A stretch of DNA of 64,000 nucleotides from Mangrovimonas aestuarii (GTDB lineage: Bacteria; Bacteroidota; Bacteroidia; Flavobacteriales; Flavobacteriaceae): the NCBI RefSeq assembly GCF_028767185.1, contig NZ_JARACK010000007.1:1-64000 (forward strand), written 5' to 3'. Under the pieces are notes generated by a model. That model was not told the origin of the DNA, did not search any database, and worked only from the letters and a program-made list of their open reading frames with translations. Positions 35,539 to 45,407 of this stretch are shown piece after piece. A program made the position numbers and the translations under genes. Numbering within the stretch: the stretch's first letter is position 1; each line of letters begins with the position of its first letter.

Positions 35539-37149
35539 CTATTGGATATCTCCTTGAATATAGACAGAAACAGGAATATGCCCTTCTCCTCCTACAAACT
35601 CAGCATCTGGCACTTCAATTTTAAAGTTATGGGTTCCAGCCGTCATAGTTCCTAGGTTATACACACGAATAGGGATTTTATCTCCAGGACACCAGTTATT
35701 CCAAGCAGCCCACCAAGAGGCTGATTTAGGACTACTTCCATATATTCCATTACCTTGTGTATTGTATTGTCTGTAAGGTTCGCAAGACTCACCTCCTGGC
35801 ATATACATATCAACCTGTGTTCCATCCATATAGACATAGTGCTCTCTTCTTACATATTCTTCACCTCCAGAATTTGCACCGTGATTGGATGTAATTAAAT
35901 AGATTTTAGCATTATCTATAGTTTCGTCCAATGTAAACTGGAAAGTCTTCACAGTTTCCCCCAATACATCAGTATTATTGGAATTATAGTTTTTTAATTG
36001 GAAGAAAAAGGATATCGGTTCAATATATTGTGGTACATGTGTATAAGTTTCAACAGTAGAAATGAACCTTAAAGAACCTTTAAAAGTTTCAAGACTACCT
36101 GCACAACCTGCTACTTGTTGTTGACCTGCACCTGTAGTGCCAAAAACGTTAAATTCAATCCAAAAATCGTAAGCCGCTCTAATACTGGTATCGTTAAAAA
36201 GTACGGCTAAATTATCTACATTAAAGATGTACGGTACTTCATCTGGCGAATAGTTCTTATTCATAAATGGTGTAATAAAACGCCCTATTTCCATTTTCTT
36301 AACAACACTAGATGAATTGTAAGCAACATCCTTAGGCATAAAATGTAGATTTACTTTTCCAATTCTATCGTAGTTATCGCAAGCCGCTTTAATAACTACT
36401 TCCATATCCATATGGTTACTGAAGTTATCAATTTGACTATCTGTTAACTTAGCTACATAAGATGTATTTGATAACCTAATAACTCCATCAGGAACGGGAT
36501 CTGAAACAGTAGCCGAATACCCTCCAAAGAAAGTAATCTCATCGTAAACAGTAGCAACTGTTGATTGAGGTAAAACTTCTACTTGAACCTCATTACTTTG
36601 CAAATCTGTTCCCTCGTAATTGTAAACTGCTTTTACGATATATGTACCTAGTTGGTCTGTTGTAAATACATTACCGGTAATAGTCTCGTCGTTTACGTAA
36701 TAAGTAGCTTCTGATGTAACATCAGAACCATTGTCTCCCATAACATTAAATGTAAAAGTACCCTCAACCTCAGCACTCATAATATCTGATGTAAGAGTAA
36801 TAGCTGTTACAGGAATTTCACTTACTGTTAAACTTAATTCGTTACTTTCAACCTCTTTCCCATTAACCTGAAGCTTGGCATAGACATTTAACATACCTGG
36901 TTGTTCTGGGGTATAAACATTTCCTTGAATGGCGTTTCCATCGATGTAAAAAACAGAGTTGTCAGTTACATTTTCTTCTGTATCGGCCATAACGGTAAAT
37001 GTAAAGCTTCCACCTACTTGAATAATTTCCGCATCAGATGAGATAGTAATTGCCTGAATACCCTTTTGAGCGTCATCATCACTACAACCAGTATACAACA
37101 ATGTTGAGCATACCGCAAATAGTGTTAATAGAAAAAATTTCTTAATCAT
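35539..37149 (-). CDS. PNGase F-like peptide-N-glycosidase, surface lipoprotein
   Basis: 536 residues. Lipoprotein signal ends at C22 (LYTGC) and is followed by SDDD, like the acidic export signals that place Bacteroidota lipoproteins on the cell surface. Two Ig-like domains follow (about 32-110 and 114-193). Residues 200-536 match the two-part PNGase F fold: EIGRFITPF at 287-295 and NNWCPGD at 484-490 are near copies of phrases in the Elizabethkingia enzyme. From memory of that enzyme (Asp60, Glu118, Glu206), the likely catalytic equivalents are D261 (NYDR), E332 (WIEF) and E430/E431 (SGGEEYVRR). It should cut N-glycans from asparagine of glycoproteins. Single gene with its own terminator and an 18-A tract upstream. 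Confidence 0.85.
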   Translation of the reverse strand: MIKKFFLLTLFAVCSTLLYTGCSDDDAQKGIQAITISSDAEIIQVGGSFTFTVMADTEENVTDNSVFYIDGNAIQGNVYTPEQPGMLNVYAKLQVNGKEVESNELSLTVSEIPVTAITLTSDIMSAEVEGTFTFNVMGDNGSDVTSEATYYVNDETITGNVFTTDQLGTYIVKAVYNYEGTDLQSNEVQVEVLPQSTVATVYDEITFFGGYSATVSDPVPDGVIRLSNTSYVAKLTDSQIDNFSNHMDMEVVIKAACDNYDRIGKVNLHFMPKDVAYNSSSVVKKMEIGRFITPFMNKNYSPDEVPYIFNVDNLAVLFNDTSIRAAYDFWIEFNVFGTTGAGQQQVAGCAGSLETFKGSLRFISTVETYTHVPQYIEPISFFFQLKNYNSNNTDVLGETVKTFQFTLDETIDNAKIYLITSNHGANSGGEEYVRREHYVYMDGTQVDMYMPGGESCEPYRQYNTQGNGIYGSSPKSASWWAAWNNWCPGDKIPIRVYNLGTMTAGTHNFKIEVPDAEFVGGEGHIPVSVYIQGDIQ

Positions 37150-37208
37150 GTTGATTTTTATGTTAGTTTACGTTATTGGCCGCCTAAAGTATAAAAACAA
37201 CATTGATT

Positions 37209-37226
37209 AAAAAAAAAAAAAAAAAA
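37209..37226 (-). repeat. 18-base A homopolymer (T on gene strand) upstream of the PNGase-like gene
   Basis: An uninterrupted run of 18 A, 60-77 bp before the ATG at 37149. Tracts of this length slip readily in replication. It lies in the promoter region of a surface lipoprotein and 25 bp beyond the stop side of the DUF3820 gene. Confidence 0.95.
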
Positions 37227-37250
37227 CTTAACAGTTCTTAACCTCAGTCT

Positions 37251-37490
37251 TTACCGATTATTTATTGGTTTTTTTTGTCGAAGTGAACGTAATAGAGACT
37301 CTAGCCCATTGGTTTTCACTTCGTAAACAATTGCCATTTGCTCACCTAACTTACCTTTAGGAAAGCCTTTTTGTTTATACCAAACCAAATAATATTCTGG
37401 AATATCAACTAAATAATAACCCTTATACTTACCAAAAGGCATCTTGGCATTAGCCAATTCTATTAATTGATTTTGATTTGAGGATAACAA
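37251..37490 (-). CDS. DUF3820 family protein
   Basis: 79 residues. The family core is plain: MPFGKYKGYYLVDIPEYYL (18-36 region), WYKQKGFPKGKLG and a C-terminal basic helix. DUF3820 is a small cytoplasmic fold, sometimes fused to exonucleases, with no established function; the family label about quorum-sensing-regulated virulence is not evidence of such a role here. It is 25 bp from the LysM gene and probably cotranscribed with guaA and that gene. Confidence 0.85.
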   Translation of the reverse strand: MLSSNQNQLIELANAKMPFGKYKGYYLVDIPEYYLVWYKQKGFPKGKLGEQMAIVYEVKTNGLESLLRSLRQKKPINNR

Positions 37491-37514
37491 TGAAAATTGA
37501 TTATGGTTATGAAA

Positions 37515-39416
37515 CTATTTTACTTCAACTATGTTCAAGTTATCATATTTCACCAAATAAACGGCTTCGTTAAAGTACCCTCCAAAGAATTTCTTTTTGA
37601 ATGCAAACTTATTCTCAACGTATTCTGTCATTGGGGCATCTTTGACGGATTGGTATAGGTTATCTGAGGAGACCAATCTAAGGACTACATCCATTGTAAC
37701 ATCAAAACCACGCACGGCCTTTTTATTTGGGGTAACCCCATATTTATCCAAATACTGCTTCACGAAAACATTATCATCTAAATAGGCTTTAGATATGGTA
37801 GCAAAATGAAATTGTAATTTTGATAAATGGTAATTTGAAATTTCATCACCCTCAAATGCGTCATTCATGTTTGTAGTTACAAGAATTATTTCTGTTTCTT
37901 TATTTATCAAAGAGTTCAATATACTGGTCACATTTGAAGCAAATCCTTGATTTTCGGTTTCTAAGAACACAATATTTCTTCCTGGCGTCAATACCTTTGC
38001 TATATCTTCTACCAAGATATAGTTGGCTTCTCTACCTTCCTTATCCTTTCTTGATTTCACAGTAGTAGCCGCAGGGAAAATTTGCTTGAGGTTATTGCTA
38101 GAATCAGTATGATTTGAGTCAGAAATTACAACTATATGTTTGTTCAAAGTATCAGATTTAACAAAGTTTATCACTTTGTTACGCATTAACTCACTATCAG
38201 GGATGGTTTGGAACACATTATTTCCTAATTCCACATTTTTGGACAGCGGTGACACGACTGGCACATTAAACGATTGCAACTCAGTCGAAATTTTATCTAC
38301 ATTCTTCGACATTAAAGGCCCCACAACAGCATCAACATTCTCAAAGTCAATAGTCGAAAGTATTCTATTTAGGTGGCTCATTTGGTTATTAGTATCAACC
38401 ACATCAACCTTTAATGAAACGCCTAGCTTTTGTAAAGAATCCAAAGCAATATCTACACCTGAATAAAAGTCTAGTGAAGTACTTAAGTATGGGTCTTTCT
38501 TTATGTGGATTTTGGTATCTGCAATAGAATCGAACGGTACTTTATCTAGCTTAAAGGGTAACATGACCACTATGTGCTTAGTATCAAAATCCTTTATGCT
38601 TTTAGTAAGATCTACAACTTGGAAACCATTTTCGTCTTGACTTCCTTGAATTGTATTTGGAACTTTAAGAATCATTCCTTGCTTTAAACCTGATTCTTTT
38701 AGCTGAGGGTTTAATGCTTCTAATTGTTCTTGATCGAGACCTAATTTTACTTTTAATCGGTAATAACCTTCTTTAGGTAAAACCTCGTAATAGCCATAGC
38801 GTTCATCTATCTCTTTAGGCTTTCTATCACTTCCGTTGGGCACTTGAACAACTTGTCCCTCTTGAAGAACCTCTCCCATACCAGGGTTAAGCGCCTCTAG
38901 TTCCGGTATAGTTATTCCAAACTTATAGGCTACACGCCACTTCCCTTCCTTTGGTTGGACGGTATATGGTTGGGTAGCACTTAAAGATTCCACTACTTCG
39001 GTAGTTTCGTATAATGGAATCTTTATTTTTTGTCCTTTTTTAAGATTTTCAGAATATAAAAACGGATTGTGCTTTTTTAAATCTTCTTGATCAACATTGT
39101 ATTCTTTAGACAAGCTGTATAATGTCTCCTTACGCTTAACCTTATGCTCTTTAAACCCTTTAAGTTCTTTTACAACCTTTGTCTGTTGCTTACTTGCAAT
39201 TTTTGACTTAGGTATTATAAGTACCATATTGGCTGAAAGCCCTTTTTTGGCATCTGGGTTTAAGGCATAGATTTCGTAAGGGGTAACCAAATACTTCTTG
39301 GCTATCCCTTCTATAGTTTCTCCCTGTCTCACTTTATGCGTACTGTAATTCTGCGCATGAAGTTGAGATGATAACATGACAAAAACTATAGAAAGGATAA
39401 ATACAAGTTGTTTCAT
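37515..39416 (-). CDS. LysM-repeat protein with periplasmic-binding (type 1) domain
   Basis: 633 residues. Signal peptide 1-21 (ending LHAQ). LysM repeats at about 24-70 (HKVRQGETIEGIAKKY) and 91-135 (HKVKRKETLYSLSKEY), then two weaker ones (about 145-195 and 205-255), followed by a Leu/Ile/Val-binding-protein-like domain (about 275-633, starting IVVMLPFKLDKVP, with DAVVGPLMSKNVD and PVVSPLSK). LysM binds peptidoglycan glycan chains; the C-terminal fold usually senses small molecules, here likely as part of a wall-attached sensor or lipoprotein-assembly factor (compare LpoA). It starts 13 bp after guaA and shares its transcript. Confidence 0.85.
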   Translation of the reverse strand: MKQLVFILSIVFVMLSSQLHAQNYSTHKVRQGETIEGIAKKYLVTPYEIYALNPDAKKGLSANMVLIIPKSKIASKQQTKVVKELKGFKEHKVKRKETLYSLSKEYNVDQEDLKKHNPFLYSENLKKGQKIKIPLYETTEVVESLSATQPYTVQPKEGKWRVAYKFGITIPELEALNPGMGEVLQEGQVVQVPNGSDRKPKEIDERYGYYEVLPKEGYYRLKVKLGLDQEQLEALNPQLKESGLKQGMILKVPNTIQGSQDENGFQVVDLTKSIKDFDTKHIVVMLPFKLDKVPFDSIADTKIHIKKDPYLSTSLDFYSGVDIALDSLQKLGVSLKVDVVDTNNQMSHLNRILSTIDFENVDAVVGPLMSKNVDKISTELQSFNVPVVSPLSKNVELGNNVFQTIPDSELMRNKVINFVKSDTLNKHIVVISDSNHTDSSNNLKQIFPAATTVKSRKDKEGREANYILVEDIAKVLTPGRNIVFLETENQGFASNVTSILNSLINKETEIILVTTNMNDAFEGDEISNYHLSKLQFHFATISKAYLDDNVFVKQYLDKYGVTPNKKAVRGFDVTMDVVLRLVSSDNLYQSVKDAPMTEYVENKFAFKKKFFGGYFNEAVYLVKYDNLNIVEVK

Positions 39417-39429
39417 AGTAGATTTTTAA

Positions 39430-40965
39430 TTATTCCCACTCAATAGTGGCTGGTGGCTTGGAGCTAATATCGTATACTACTCTATTAACGCCTTTTACTT
39501 TATTTATTATCTCGTTAGAGGTTTTTTGTAAAAATTCATAAGGTAAATTCACCCAATCTGCCGTCATACCATCAGTACTTTCTACGGCTCTTAAAGCAAC
39601 ACATTGCTCGTAAGTTCTTTCATCTCCCATTACGCCTACGCTATTTACAGGTAGTAAAATAGCACCTGCTTGCCAAACATCGTCATAAAGTCCCCAGGAT
39701 TTTAAACCATTAATAAAAACTGCATCAACTTCTTGTAAAATACGAACTTTTTCAGCAGTGATATCACCTAAAATTCTAATTCCTAATCCTGGTCCAGGGA
39801 AAGGATGGCGTCCCAATAAGGCTTTTTCCATTCCCATAGAAGCACCTACGCGTCGTACTTCATCTTTAAACAAAGCTTTCAATGGCTCTACTACTTTCAA
39901 CTTCATGAAATCTGGCAAACCTCCAACGTTATGGTGACTTTTAATTGTTGCACTAGGTCCTCCAGTTGCCGATACGCTCTCAATAACATCTGGATAAATG
40001 GTTCCTTGAGCCAACCACTTCACATCTTGAAGCTGATGCGCTTCATCATCAAATACTTCTATAAACACACGACCAATGGTCTTACGTTTTTCTTCTGGAT
40101 CGCTCTTCCCTGCCAATGCTTCCAAAAAGCGTGCCGAGGCATCTACTCCTTTTACGTTAAGCCCCATATGCTTGTATTGGTCTAGTACATCCTCAAACTC
40201 GTTCTTGCGAAGTAAGCCATTATTTACGAATATACAATATAAATTGTCTCCAATTGCTTTGTTCAACAACATCGCAGCCACCGAAGAATCTACCCCTCCA
40301 GACAGTCCAAGAACAACTTTATCGTTACCTAACTGCTCTTTAAGTGCATCAACTGTTTCTTCTACAAACGATTGCGGTGTCCAATCCTGGTTTACTCCAG
40401 CTATATCTACTAAAAAGTTCTCCAACAATTTTTTTCCATCTGTAGAGTGGTATACCTCTGGGTGGAATTGAATAGCGAAAGTGGTTTCACCTTCAATTTT
40501 ATAAGCTGCATTTTCTACATCATGAGTACTAGCCAATAGCACTCCATTTGTTGGTAAGTGTTTTATGGTGTCACTGTGGCTCATCCAAACTTGGCTACCA
40601 GTAGAAATTCCTTTAAAGAAAGCTTCTCCATCCTTTACAAACGATAAGTTGGCACGACCATACTCACGAGTATTTGATGGTGCAACCTCTCCTCCTGAGA
40701 AATGAGCCAAATACTGCGCACCGTAGCAAACTGCCAATAATGGTTTTTTACCACGAATTTCAGAAAGGTCTGGATGCGGTGCATCTTCTGCACGAACAGA
40801 GTAAGGACTTCCCGAAAGAATTACGGCCTGAAAGCGCTCTAAATCGTATGGTAATTTGTTAAATGGATGAATCTCGCAGTAAATATTGAGTTCTCTTACT
40901 CTACGCGCAATAAGTTGCGTGTACTGCGAACCGAAGTCTAAAATGAGTACGTTATTATGTTGCAT
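39430..40965 (-). CDS. guaA: GMP synthase (glutamine-hydrolysing)
   Basis: 511 residues from the ATG at 40965. An upstream in-frame TTG at 40971 would add two residues but lies inside the promoter box, so I reject it. N-terminal amidotransferase with C80 (AVCYGAQ) and HPEVYHS; ATP-pyrophosphatase domain with SGGVDSS near 223; C-terminal dimer domain ending PPATIEWE. It converts XMP to GMP. The -7 box TACTTTTG ends 3 nt before the ATG, so the message is predicted to be leaderless or nearly so. The LysM-domain gene follows 13 bp downstream. Confidence 0.97.
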   Translation of the reverse strand: MQHNNVLILDFGSQYTQLIARRVRELNIYCEIHPFNKLPYDLERFQAVILSGSPYSVRAEDAPHPDLSEIRGKKPLLAVCYGAQYLAHFSGGEVAPSNTREYGRANLSFVKDGEAFFKGISTGSQVWMSHSDTIKHLPTNGVLLASTHDVENAAYKIEGETTFAIQFHPEVYHSTDGKKLLENFLVDIAGVNQDWTPQSFVEETVDALKEQLGNDKVVLGLSGGVDSSVAAMLLNKAIGDNLYCIFVNNGLLRKNEFEDVLDQYKHMGLNVKGVDASARFLEALAGKSDPEEKRKTIGRVFIEVFDDEAHQLQDVKWLAQGTIYPDVIESVSATGGPSATIKSHHNVGGLPDFMKLKVVEPLKALFKDEVRRVGASMGMEKALLGRHPFPGPGLGIRILGDITAEKVRILQEVDAVFINGLKSWGLYDDVWQAGAILLPVNSVGVMGDERTYEQCVALRAVESTDGMTADWVNLPYEFLQKTSNEIINKVKGVNRVVYDISSKPPATIEWE

Positions 40966-40968
40966 GTG

Positions 40969-40976
40969 CAAAAGTA
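40969..40976 (-). promoter_or_regulatory. -7 box abutting the guaA start codon
   Basis: TACTTTTG is an exact TAnnTTTG match, followed by CAC and the ATG at 40965. No TTG is evident at -33. The position implies a start of transcription at the start codon. Confidence 0.5.
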
Positions 40977-41013
40977 ATATTTATAAAAAAAATACCGCCC
41001 TTTTCTTGAAAAA

Positions 41014-42387
41014 TTAGGCCATGGTATCTAAAATCATCTGAATGTCTTTTTCTGTTGTATCTGGATTAATAAAGCAAAATCGTGAAACGGTCTCGAATGT
41101 ATCTCCATTTTTCCATTTGGTAGGCGTTACTAAAGCAAAACCTTTTTCATGATTATCGTACGTCCAATTGGTATAATCTTCAGGCTTCCACCCCTTACGT
41201 CTAAACAACACACACGATAAACTAGGGTCCCTAACCAACTCTACATTTTGATTTTCTTCAATTAACCTTCCTGCAATCTGAGCCAATTCAATACCTCGTT
41301 CTACAGCTTCTTTATATTTATCTGTTCCGTGCATTGCTAACGAGAACCAAAGCGGTAATCCCCTAACACGACGTGTTAACTGAATTTGATATTCAGCCGG
41401 ATTAAATCCGTGGGCACCTTCATCCTTGAAAATGTCCAAATATGACCCCTGTTGTGAGTGTGCTTCTTTAGCCAATTCAGGATTTTTGTAGATTACTGCC
41501 CCACAATCGTAAGGAGAGAACATCCACTTATGGGGATCGATGGTTATACTATCTGCTTTTTCAATACCAACAAACTGATCTCGAACAGAATCCGCTATAA
41601 GAGCACCTCCTCCATAAGCAGCATCTACATGGAACCACAAGTTTTCTTCCATACATACATTAGCTACTCCTGCTAAGTCGTCAATAATACCAGCATTGGT
41701 AGTACCTCCCGTTGCTACAATTGCAAATAACCTGTTGCGCTCCTGCTCTGAAAGTTCTGCTATGGCTTCCTTTAAATCTTCTCCAGTTAAACGCTCTTCT
41801 GAGTCTACCAAATGAATATCTACATCTGCAACTTTAGCCATAGCCTTAATAGATGAGTGGGCACCAATAGAAGTAAGAATTAATCCTCTTTGTCCCTTGT
41901 GCGATTCATCTTTTTTACGCCAATTTTCACGAGCTGTGACAATGGCCGAAAGGTTAGCAGCTGTTCCTCCACTAGTGAATACTCCAAAGGCTCCTTCTGG
42001 TAATCCTGTTAGAGAAACAATCCAGCGCATAGCTTCATTTTCGCAGTAAATCCCTCCTGCACCTTCCATCCAATAAGCGCCGTGAATACTTGATGCTGAA
42101 GTTACTAAATCGAACATAACAGCTGCCCGTGTAGGTGAAGCTGGTACAAATGCCAAGTTACGTGGATGGTCTACTGGTACGTTGGCGTGCATTAAGTGCT
42201 GTTTCCACAAGTTGAATGCATATTCCCCTCCAACGCCTTTAGGGGTAATAGTTTCACCTATCAATGCTTTTAAATCTTCTTCCTTCCTAGGCTTACCAAT
42301 CTTACGCTCCACCGCTGAAATTCTATCAATGGCGTATTTCATGACATCCAATGTCATCTCAATCAGGTCTATATCAATCTTGTGCAT
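41014..42387 (-). CDS. PLP-dependent group II decarboxylase
   Basis: 457 residues. The PLP lysine motif is DPHKWMF (near 285), with FTSGGTAANLSA (about 138-149) and HVDAAYGGGAL (about 252-262) for cofactor binding. Group II decarboxylases include glutamate, aspartate, diaminobutyrate and aromatic amino acid enzymes; the motifs do not fix the substrate. Start at the ATG of MHKIDIDLIEM. It follows bshC by 11 bp, so the two are cotranscribed. An aspartate or cysteine-related role near bacillithiol synthesis is possible but speculative. Confidence 0.85.
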   Translation of the reverse strand: MHKIDIDLIEMTLDVMKYAIDRISAVERKIGKPRKEEDLKALIGETITPKGVGGEYAFNLWKQHLMHANVPVDHPRNLAFVPASPTRAAVMFDLVTSASSIHGAYWMEGAGGIYCENEAMRWIVSLTGLPEGAFGVFTSGGTAANLSAIVTARENWRKKDESHKGQRGLILTSIGAHSSIKAMAKVADVDIHLVDSEERLTGEDLKEAIAELSEQERNRLFAIVATGGTTNAGIIDDLAGVANVCMEENLWFHVDAAYGGGALIADSVRDQFVGIEKADSITIDPHKWMFSPYDCGAVIYKNPELAKEAHSQQGSYLDIFKDEGAHGFNPAEYQIQLTRRVRGLPLWFSLAMHGTDKYKEAVERGIELAQIAGRLIEENQNVELVRDPSLSCVLFRRKGWKPEDYTNWTYDNHEKGFALVTPTKWKNGDTFETVSRFCFINPDTTEKDIQMILDTMA

Positions 42388-42398
42388 GTTTTAACTAA

Positions 42399-44003
42399 TT
42401 ACAGTTTCAGTATAATAAACTCCCCTTTTAATGGTTGCAAATTTAACATTAACTGTTGAATTAATCGATCTCCATATTCAATATAAAGTTCCGAAAAATT
42501 AAGTTTACGCTCTTGAAGTGTCTGTCCCGGGAACAGCTCTTCTTGAAGATCTGTCATTCGCGTTATCTCGTCTTTTAAAACACGCTTTTGAGCCTTTAGT
42601 AAGCGCTTTTCCAAATGTTCCAAACCTTTGATTTGTTTTTGCTCTTGAGCTTTTACCGCTCCGAGAAAAGATTTGTCTGTTTGTTCTGCAAGTTCATAAA
42701 GTCCTTCAAACTGCTGTTTTAGATGTTCTTTTTGTGGACTGAAATCAATATCGATATTGGAAATCTCCCTTACTTTTTTATTGATAAGCTCGTTTCTCTT
42801 GAGGAAAATATCTTTATTTGAAACTCCTAAATTTTGAAGCTTTTCGGCCTGCTTCTCACTTTCAACCAACACAGAATTTCTTAACAATAGCATAGGAAAT
42901 GGCACTGATACTTGTTTAAAATACGCTTTTAACTGTAACCAATAGGCTAATTCACCTCCCCCACCGATGTAACAAAGATTAGGAAGTATAACCTCTTGAT
43001 ACAAAGGACGCATGATTACATTTGGGGAAAATCTCTCAGGATGATTTTTCAGTTCATCTTCAAGCTCATTCTCTGAAAAGGAAATCTCTGTTTCCAAAAC
43101 TTTGAATTGTTCACCTTCCTGAACAATTCGTTCACGCAACCCATTCTTTAAATAAAAAAGATTAATTTCTCTGGGGTTAACCTGAATATTATAGTTACTA
43201 TCAGGAATTGCATTTAAACGATTATTAGTTTCACTAACCGCCTTATAAGACGTTTGATCACCAAATTCCATTTCCTTATATGGAACAAACAGACGTTTCA
43301 AATCTGTATTGTTTGCATCGATTATTACCAATCCGTATTCTCCAAACAATTCATTAGCAAGAAAACGAGTGGCGTTAGCTAGATTATTATGTTTTAAATA
43401 TGCTTTTTTAAACAGGTTTCTAATCTCATCTGCATTTTTTCCTACTCCAAGTTCTCCTGAAAACCTTTCGAATACCGTTTCTAAACTTGCAGTAGGCAAT
43501 TCTCCAACAGCTCCAGTGGCATCTCTATTCCATAGAATTTTCTTCCCTTTAAAATTGAAGAAATTTATTTCATCAAAATCATGATCTTCAGTAGCCATCC
43601 AGTATACTGGAACAAAATTATATTTTGGATACTCTTTTTTTAGTTCTTTGGTGAGATTTATTGTTGAAACTATCTTATAAAGAAAGTACAACGGCCCTGT
43701 AAATAAGTTTAACTGATGACCAGTTGTAATAGTAAAACTATTATCATTCGCTAAGGCCTCTATATTTTGAAAGGTTAACTGAGACGCAGTGACACCTAAA
43801 TACTGTTCCTTTAAAACCTTCACTAAAACCTCACGATTCTTCTTAGGGAACCATGTTTTTTTCTCCTCAATTTGGGCTTGAAAGTTTTCATGTTTAGGAA
43901 ACCTATTATAGAATGGTTTTAAGGTTTCCTTTTCATCGAGGTAATCGCAAATAAGTTCAGAAAAATAGTTAGTTTCTCTAAAGGGGATACAGTCTGTTGG
44001 CAT
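42399..44003 (-). CDS. bshC: Bacillithiol biosynthesis cysteine-adding enzyme BshC
   Basis: 534 residues, the usual length. Family marks: TTGHQLNLFTGPLYFLYK (94-111), WMATEDHDFDEIN, GGGGELAYWLQLK and a long C-terminal coiled coil (about 440-500). BshC adds cysteine to glucosaminyl-malate, the last step of bacillithiol formation. Bacillithiol is known in part of the Bacteroidota. bshA and bshB are not in the window. A weak TATCTTTA box lies about 24 nt before the ATG. Confidence 0.95.
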   Translation of the reverse strand: MPTDCIPFRETNYFSELICDYLDEKETLKPFYNRFPKHENFQAQIEEKKTWFPKKNREVLVKVLKEQYLGVTASQLTFQNIEALANDNSFTITTGHQLNLFTGPLYFLYKIVSTINLTKELKKEYPKYNFVPVYWMATEDHDFDEINFFNFKGKKILWNRDATGAVGELPTASLETVFERFSGELGVGKNADEIRNLFKKAYLKHNNLANATRFLANELFGEYGLVIIDANNTDLKRLFVPYKEMEFGDQTSYKAVSETNNRLNAIPDSNYNIQVNPREINLFYLKNGLRERIVQEGEQFKVLETEISFSENELEDELKNHPERFSPNVIMRPLYQEVILPNLCYIGGGGELAYWLQLKAYFKQVSVPFPMLLLRNSVLVESEKQAEKLQNLGVSNKDIFLKRNELINKKVREISNIDIDFSPQKEHLKQQFEGLYELAEQTDKSFLGAVKAQEQKQIKGLEHLEKRLLKAQKRVLKDEITRMTDLQEELFPGQTLQERKLNFSELYIEYGDRLIQQLMLNLQPLKGEFIILKL

Positions 44004-44053
44004 AGTTTACCTTTACAATTTGAGTTGTAAAGATACAATATACAGTCTTAAAA

Positions 44054-45361
44054 TTAACTTAAAACCACTTCAGCATAAAGGTCGAAGTCTGCAGCATCTG
44101 TAATTTTAACGGTTGCATATTCTCCCGTTTTCAGATATGTTGTAGATGCATCAATAAGCACTTCATTATCCACATCTGGAGAATCAAATTCTGTACGACC
44201 AATAAAATAGTTTCCTTCTTTTCTATCGATAACAACTTTAAACTCTTGTCCTATCTTTTCTTGGTTCAGTTCCCAAGAGATTTGAGACTGGATTTCCATA
44301 ATCTCATTGGCACGTTCCTGTTTAACTTCTTCTAGAACATCATCCTCAAGATTATAAGCATGTGTATTTTCTTCGTGAGAATAGGTAAAACATCCTAAAC
44401 GTTCAAAACGCATATCTTTCACCCATTGCTTAAGGGTTTGGAAATCTTCTTCTGTCTCACCAGGATAACCAACAATCAAAGTTGTTCTAATGGTCATTCC
44501 TGGAACAGCTTCTCTAAATTCCTTCAAGAGTTTAGTAGTTTTCTCTTGGGTTGTTCCCCTACGCATACTCTTAAGAATACGGTCGGAAATATGCTGTAAC
44601 GGAATATCGATATAGTTACAAATCTTAGGCTCGTTTTTCATCACCTCCAAAACATCCATTGGAAATCCTGTTGGGAAGGCATAATGCAAACGAATCCACT
44701 CTATCCCATCTACTTTTACCAAAGCTTGTAACAGTTCGGCAAGATTTCGTTTTTTATAAAGATCAAGACCGTAGTAAGTAAGGTCTTGTGCAATTAAGAT
44801 TAGCTCCTTAACACCATTAGCAGCAAGCTTTTCAGCTTCAATCACCAAATCTTCTATTGGAGTAGAACGATGCTTACCACGCATTAACGGGATAGCACAG
44901 AAACTACAAGGACGATCACATCCTTCAGCAATTTTTAAATAAGCGTAATTTTTAGGTGTAGTCGTTAAACGCTCTCCTATTAATTCATGCTTATAGTCGG
45001 CACCTAATGCCTTAAGAAGATGTGGCAGTTCAGTTGTTCCAAAATATTGGTCAACGTTAGGTATTTCAGCTTCAAGATCTGGCTTATAGCGCTCACTCAA
45101 ACAACCTGTAACAAACACCTTATCTACAACGCCCTCTTCCTTCTTCTGAACATACTCAAGGATAGTATTTACACTTTCCTCCTTAGCATTATTGATAAAA
45201 CCACAAGTGTTTATCACAACAACATTTCCTTCTTCCTCATAGGCTACTTCCTTACCATTGGCTTTAAGTTGCCCCATCAAGACTTCGCTATCGTAAACGT
45301 TTTTACTACAGCCTAGTGTTACTACATTTATCTTGTTCTTTTTAAGTGATTTTGTGCGCAT
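44054..45361 (-). CDS. rimO: Ribosomal protein S12 methylthiotransferase RimO
   Basis: 435 residues. N-terminal UPF0004 domain with cluster cysteines C18, C53 and C87; radical SAM C148-x3-C152-x2-C155 (CDRPCSFC); C-terminal TRAM domain from about 370. RimO adds a methylthio group to an aspartate of ribosomal protein uS12. The order ftsY-rimO on the same strand with 46 bp between is standard in flavobacteria. Confidence 0.96.
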   Translation of the reverse strand: MRTKSLKKNKINVVTLGCSKNVYDSEVLMGQLKANGKEVAYEEEGNVVVINTCGFINNAKEESVNTILEYVQKKEEGVVDKVFVTGCLSERYKPDLEAEIPNVDQYFGTTELPHLLKALGADYKHELIGERLTTTPKNYAYLKIAEGCDRPCSFCAIPLMRGKHRSTPIEDLVIEAEKLAANGVKELILIAQDLTYYGLDLYKKRNLAELLQALVKVDGIEWIRLHYAFPTGFPMDVLEVMKNEPKICNYIDIPLQHISDRILKSMRRGTTQEKTTKLLKEFREAVPGMTIRTTLIVGYPGETEEDFQTLKQWVKDMRFERLGCFTYSHEENTHAYNLEDDVLEEVKQERANEIMEIQSQISWELNQEKIGQEFKVVIDRKEGNYFIGRTEFDSPDVDNEVLIDASTTYLKTGEYATVKITDAADFDLYAEVVLS

Positions 45362-45407
45362 ATCGTTTTCTTTCTATCCAAAATGGCGATTAAGCCTCTC
45401 CTAAATC

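Noticed and set aside
40966-40971. TTG start of guaA
   Set aside because: It falls inside the TACTTTTG box; the ATG at 40965 gives the normal N-terminus.
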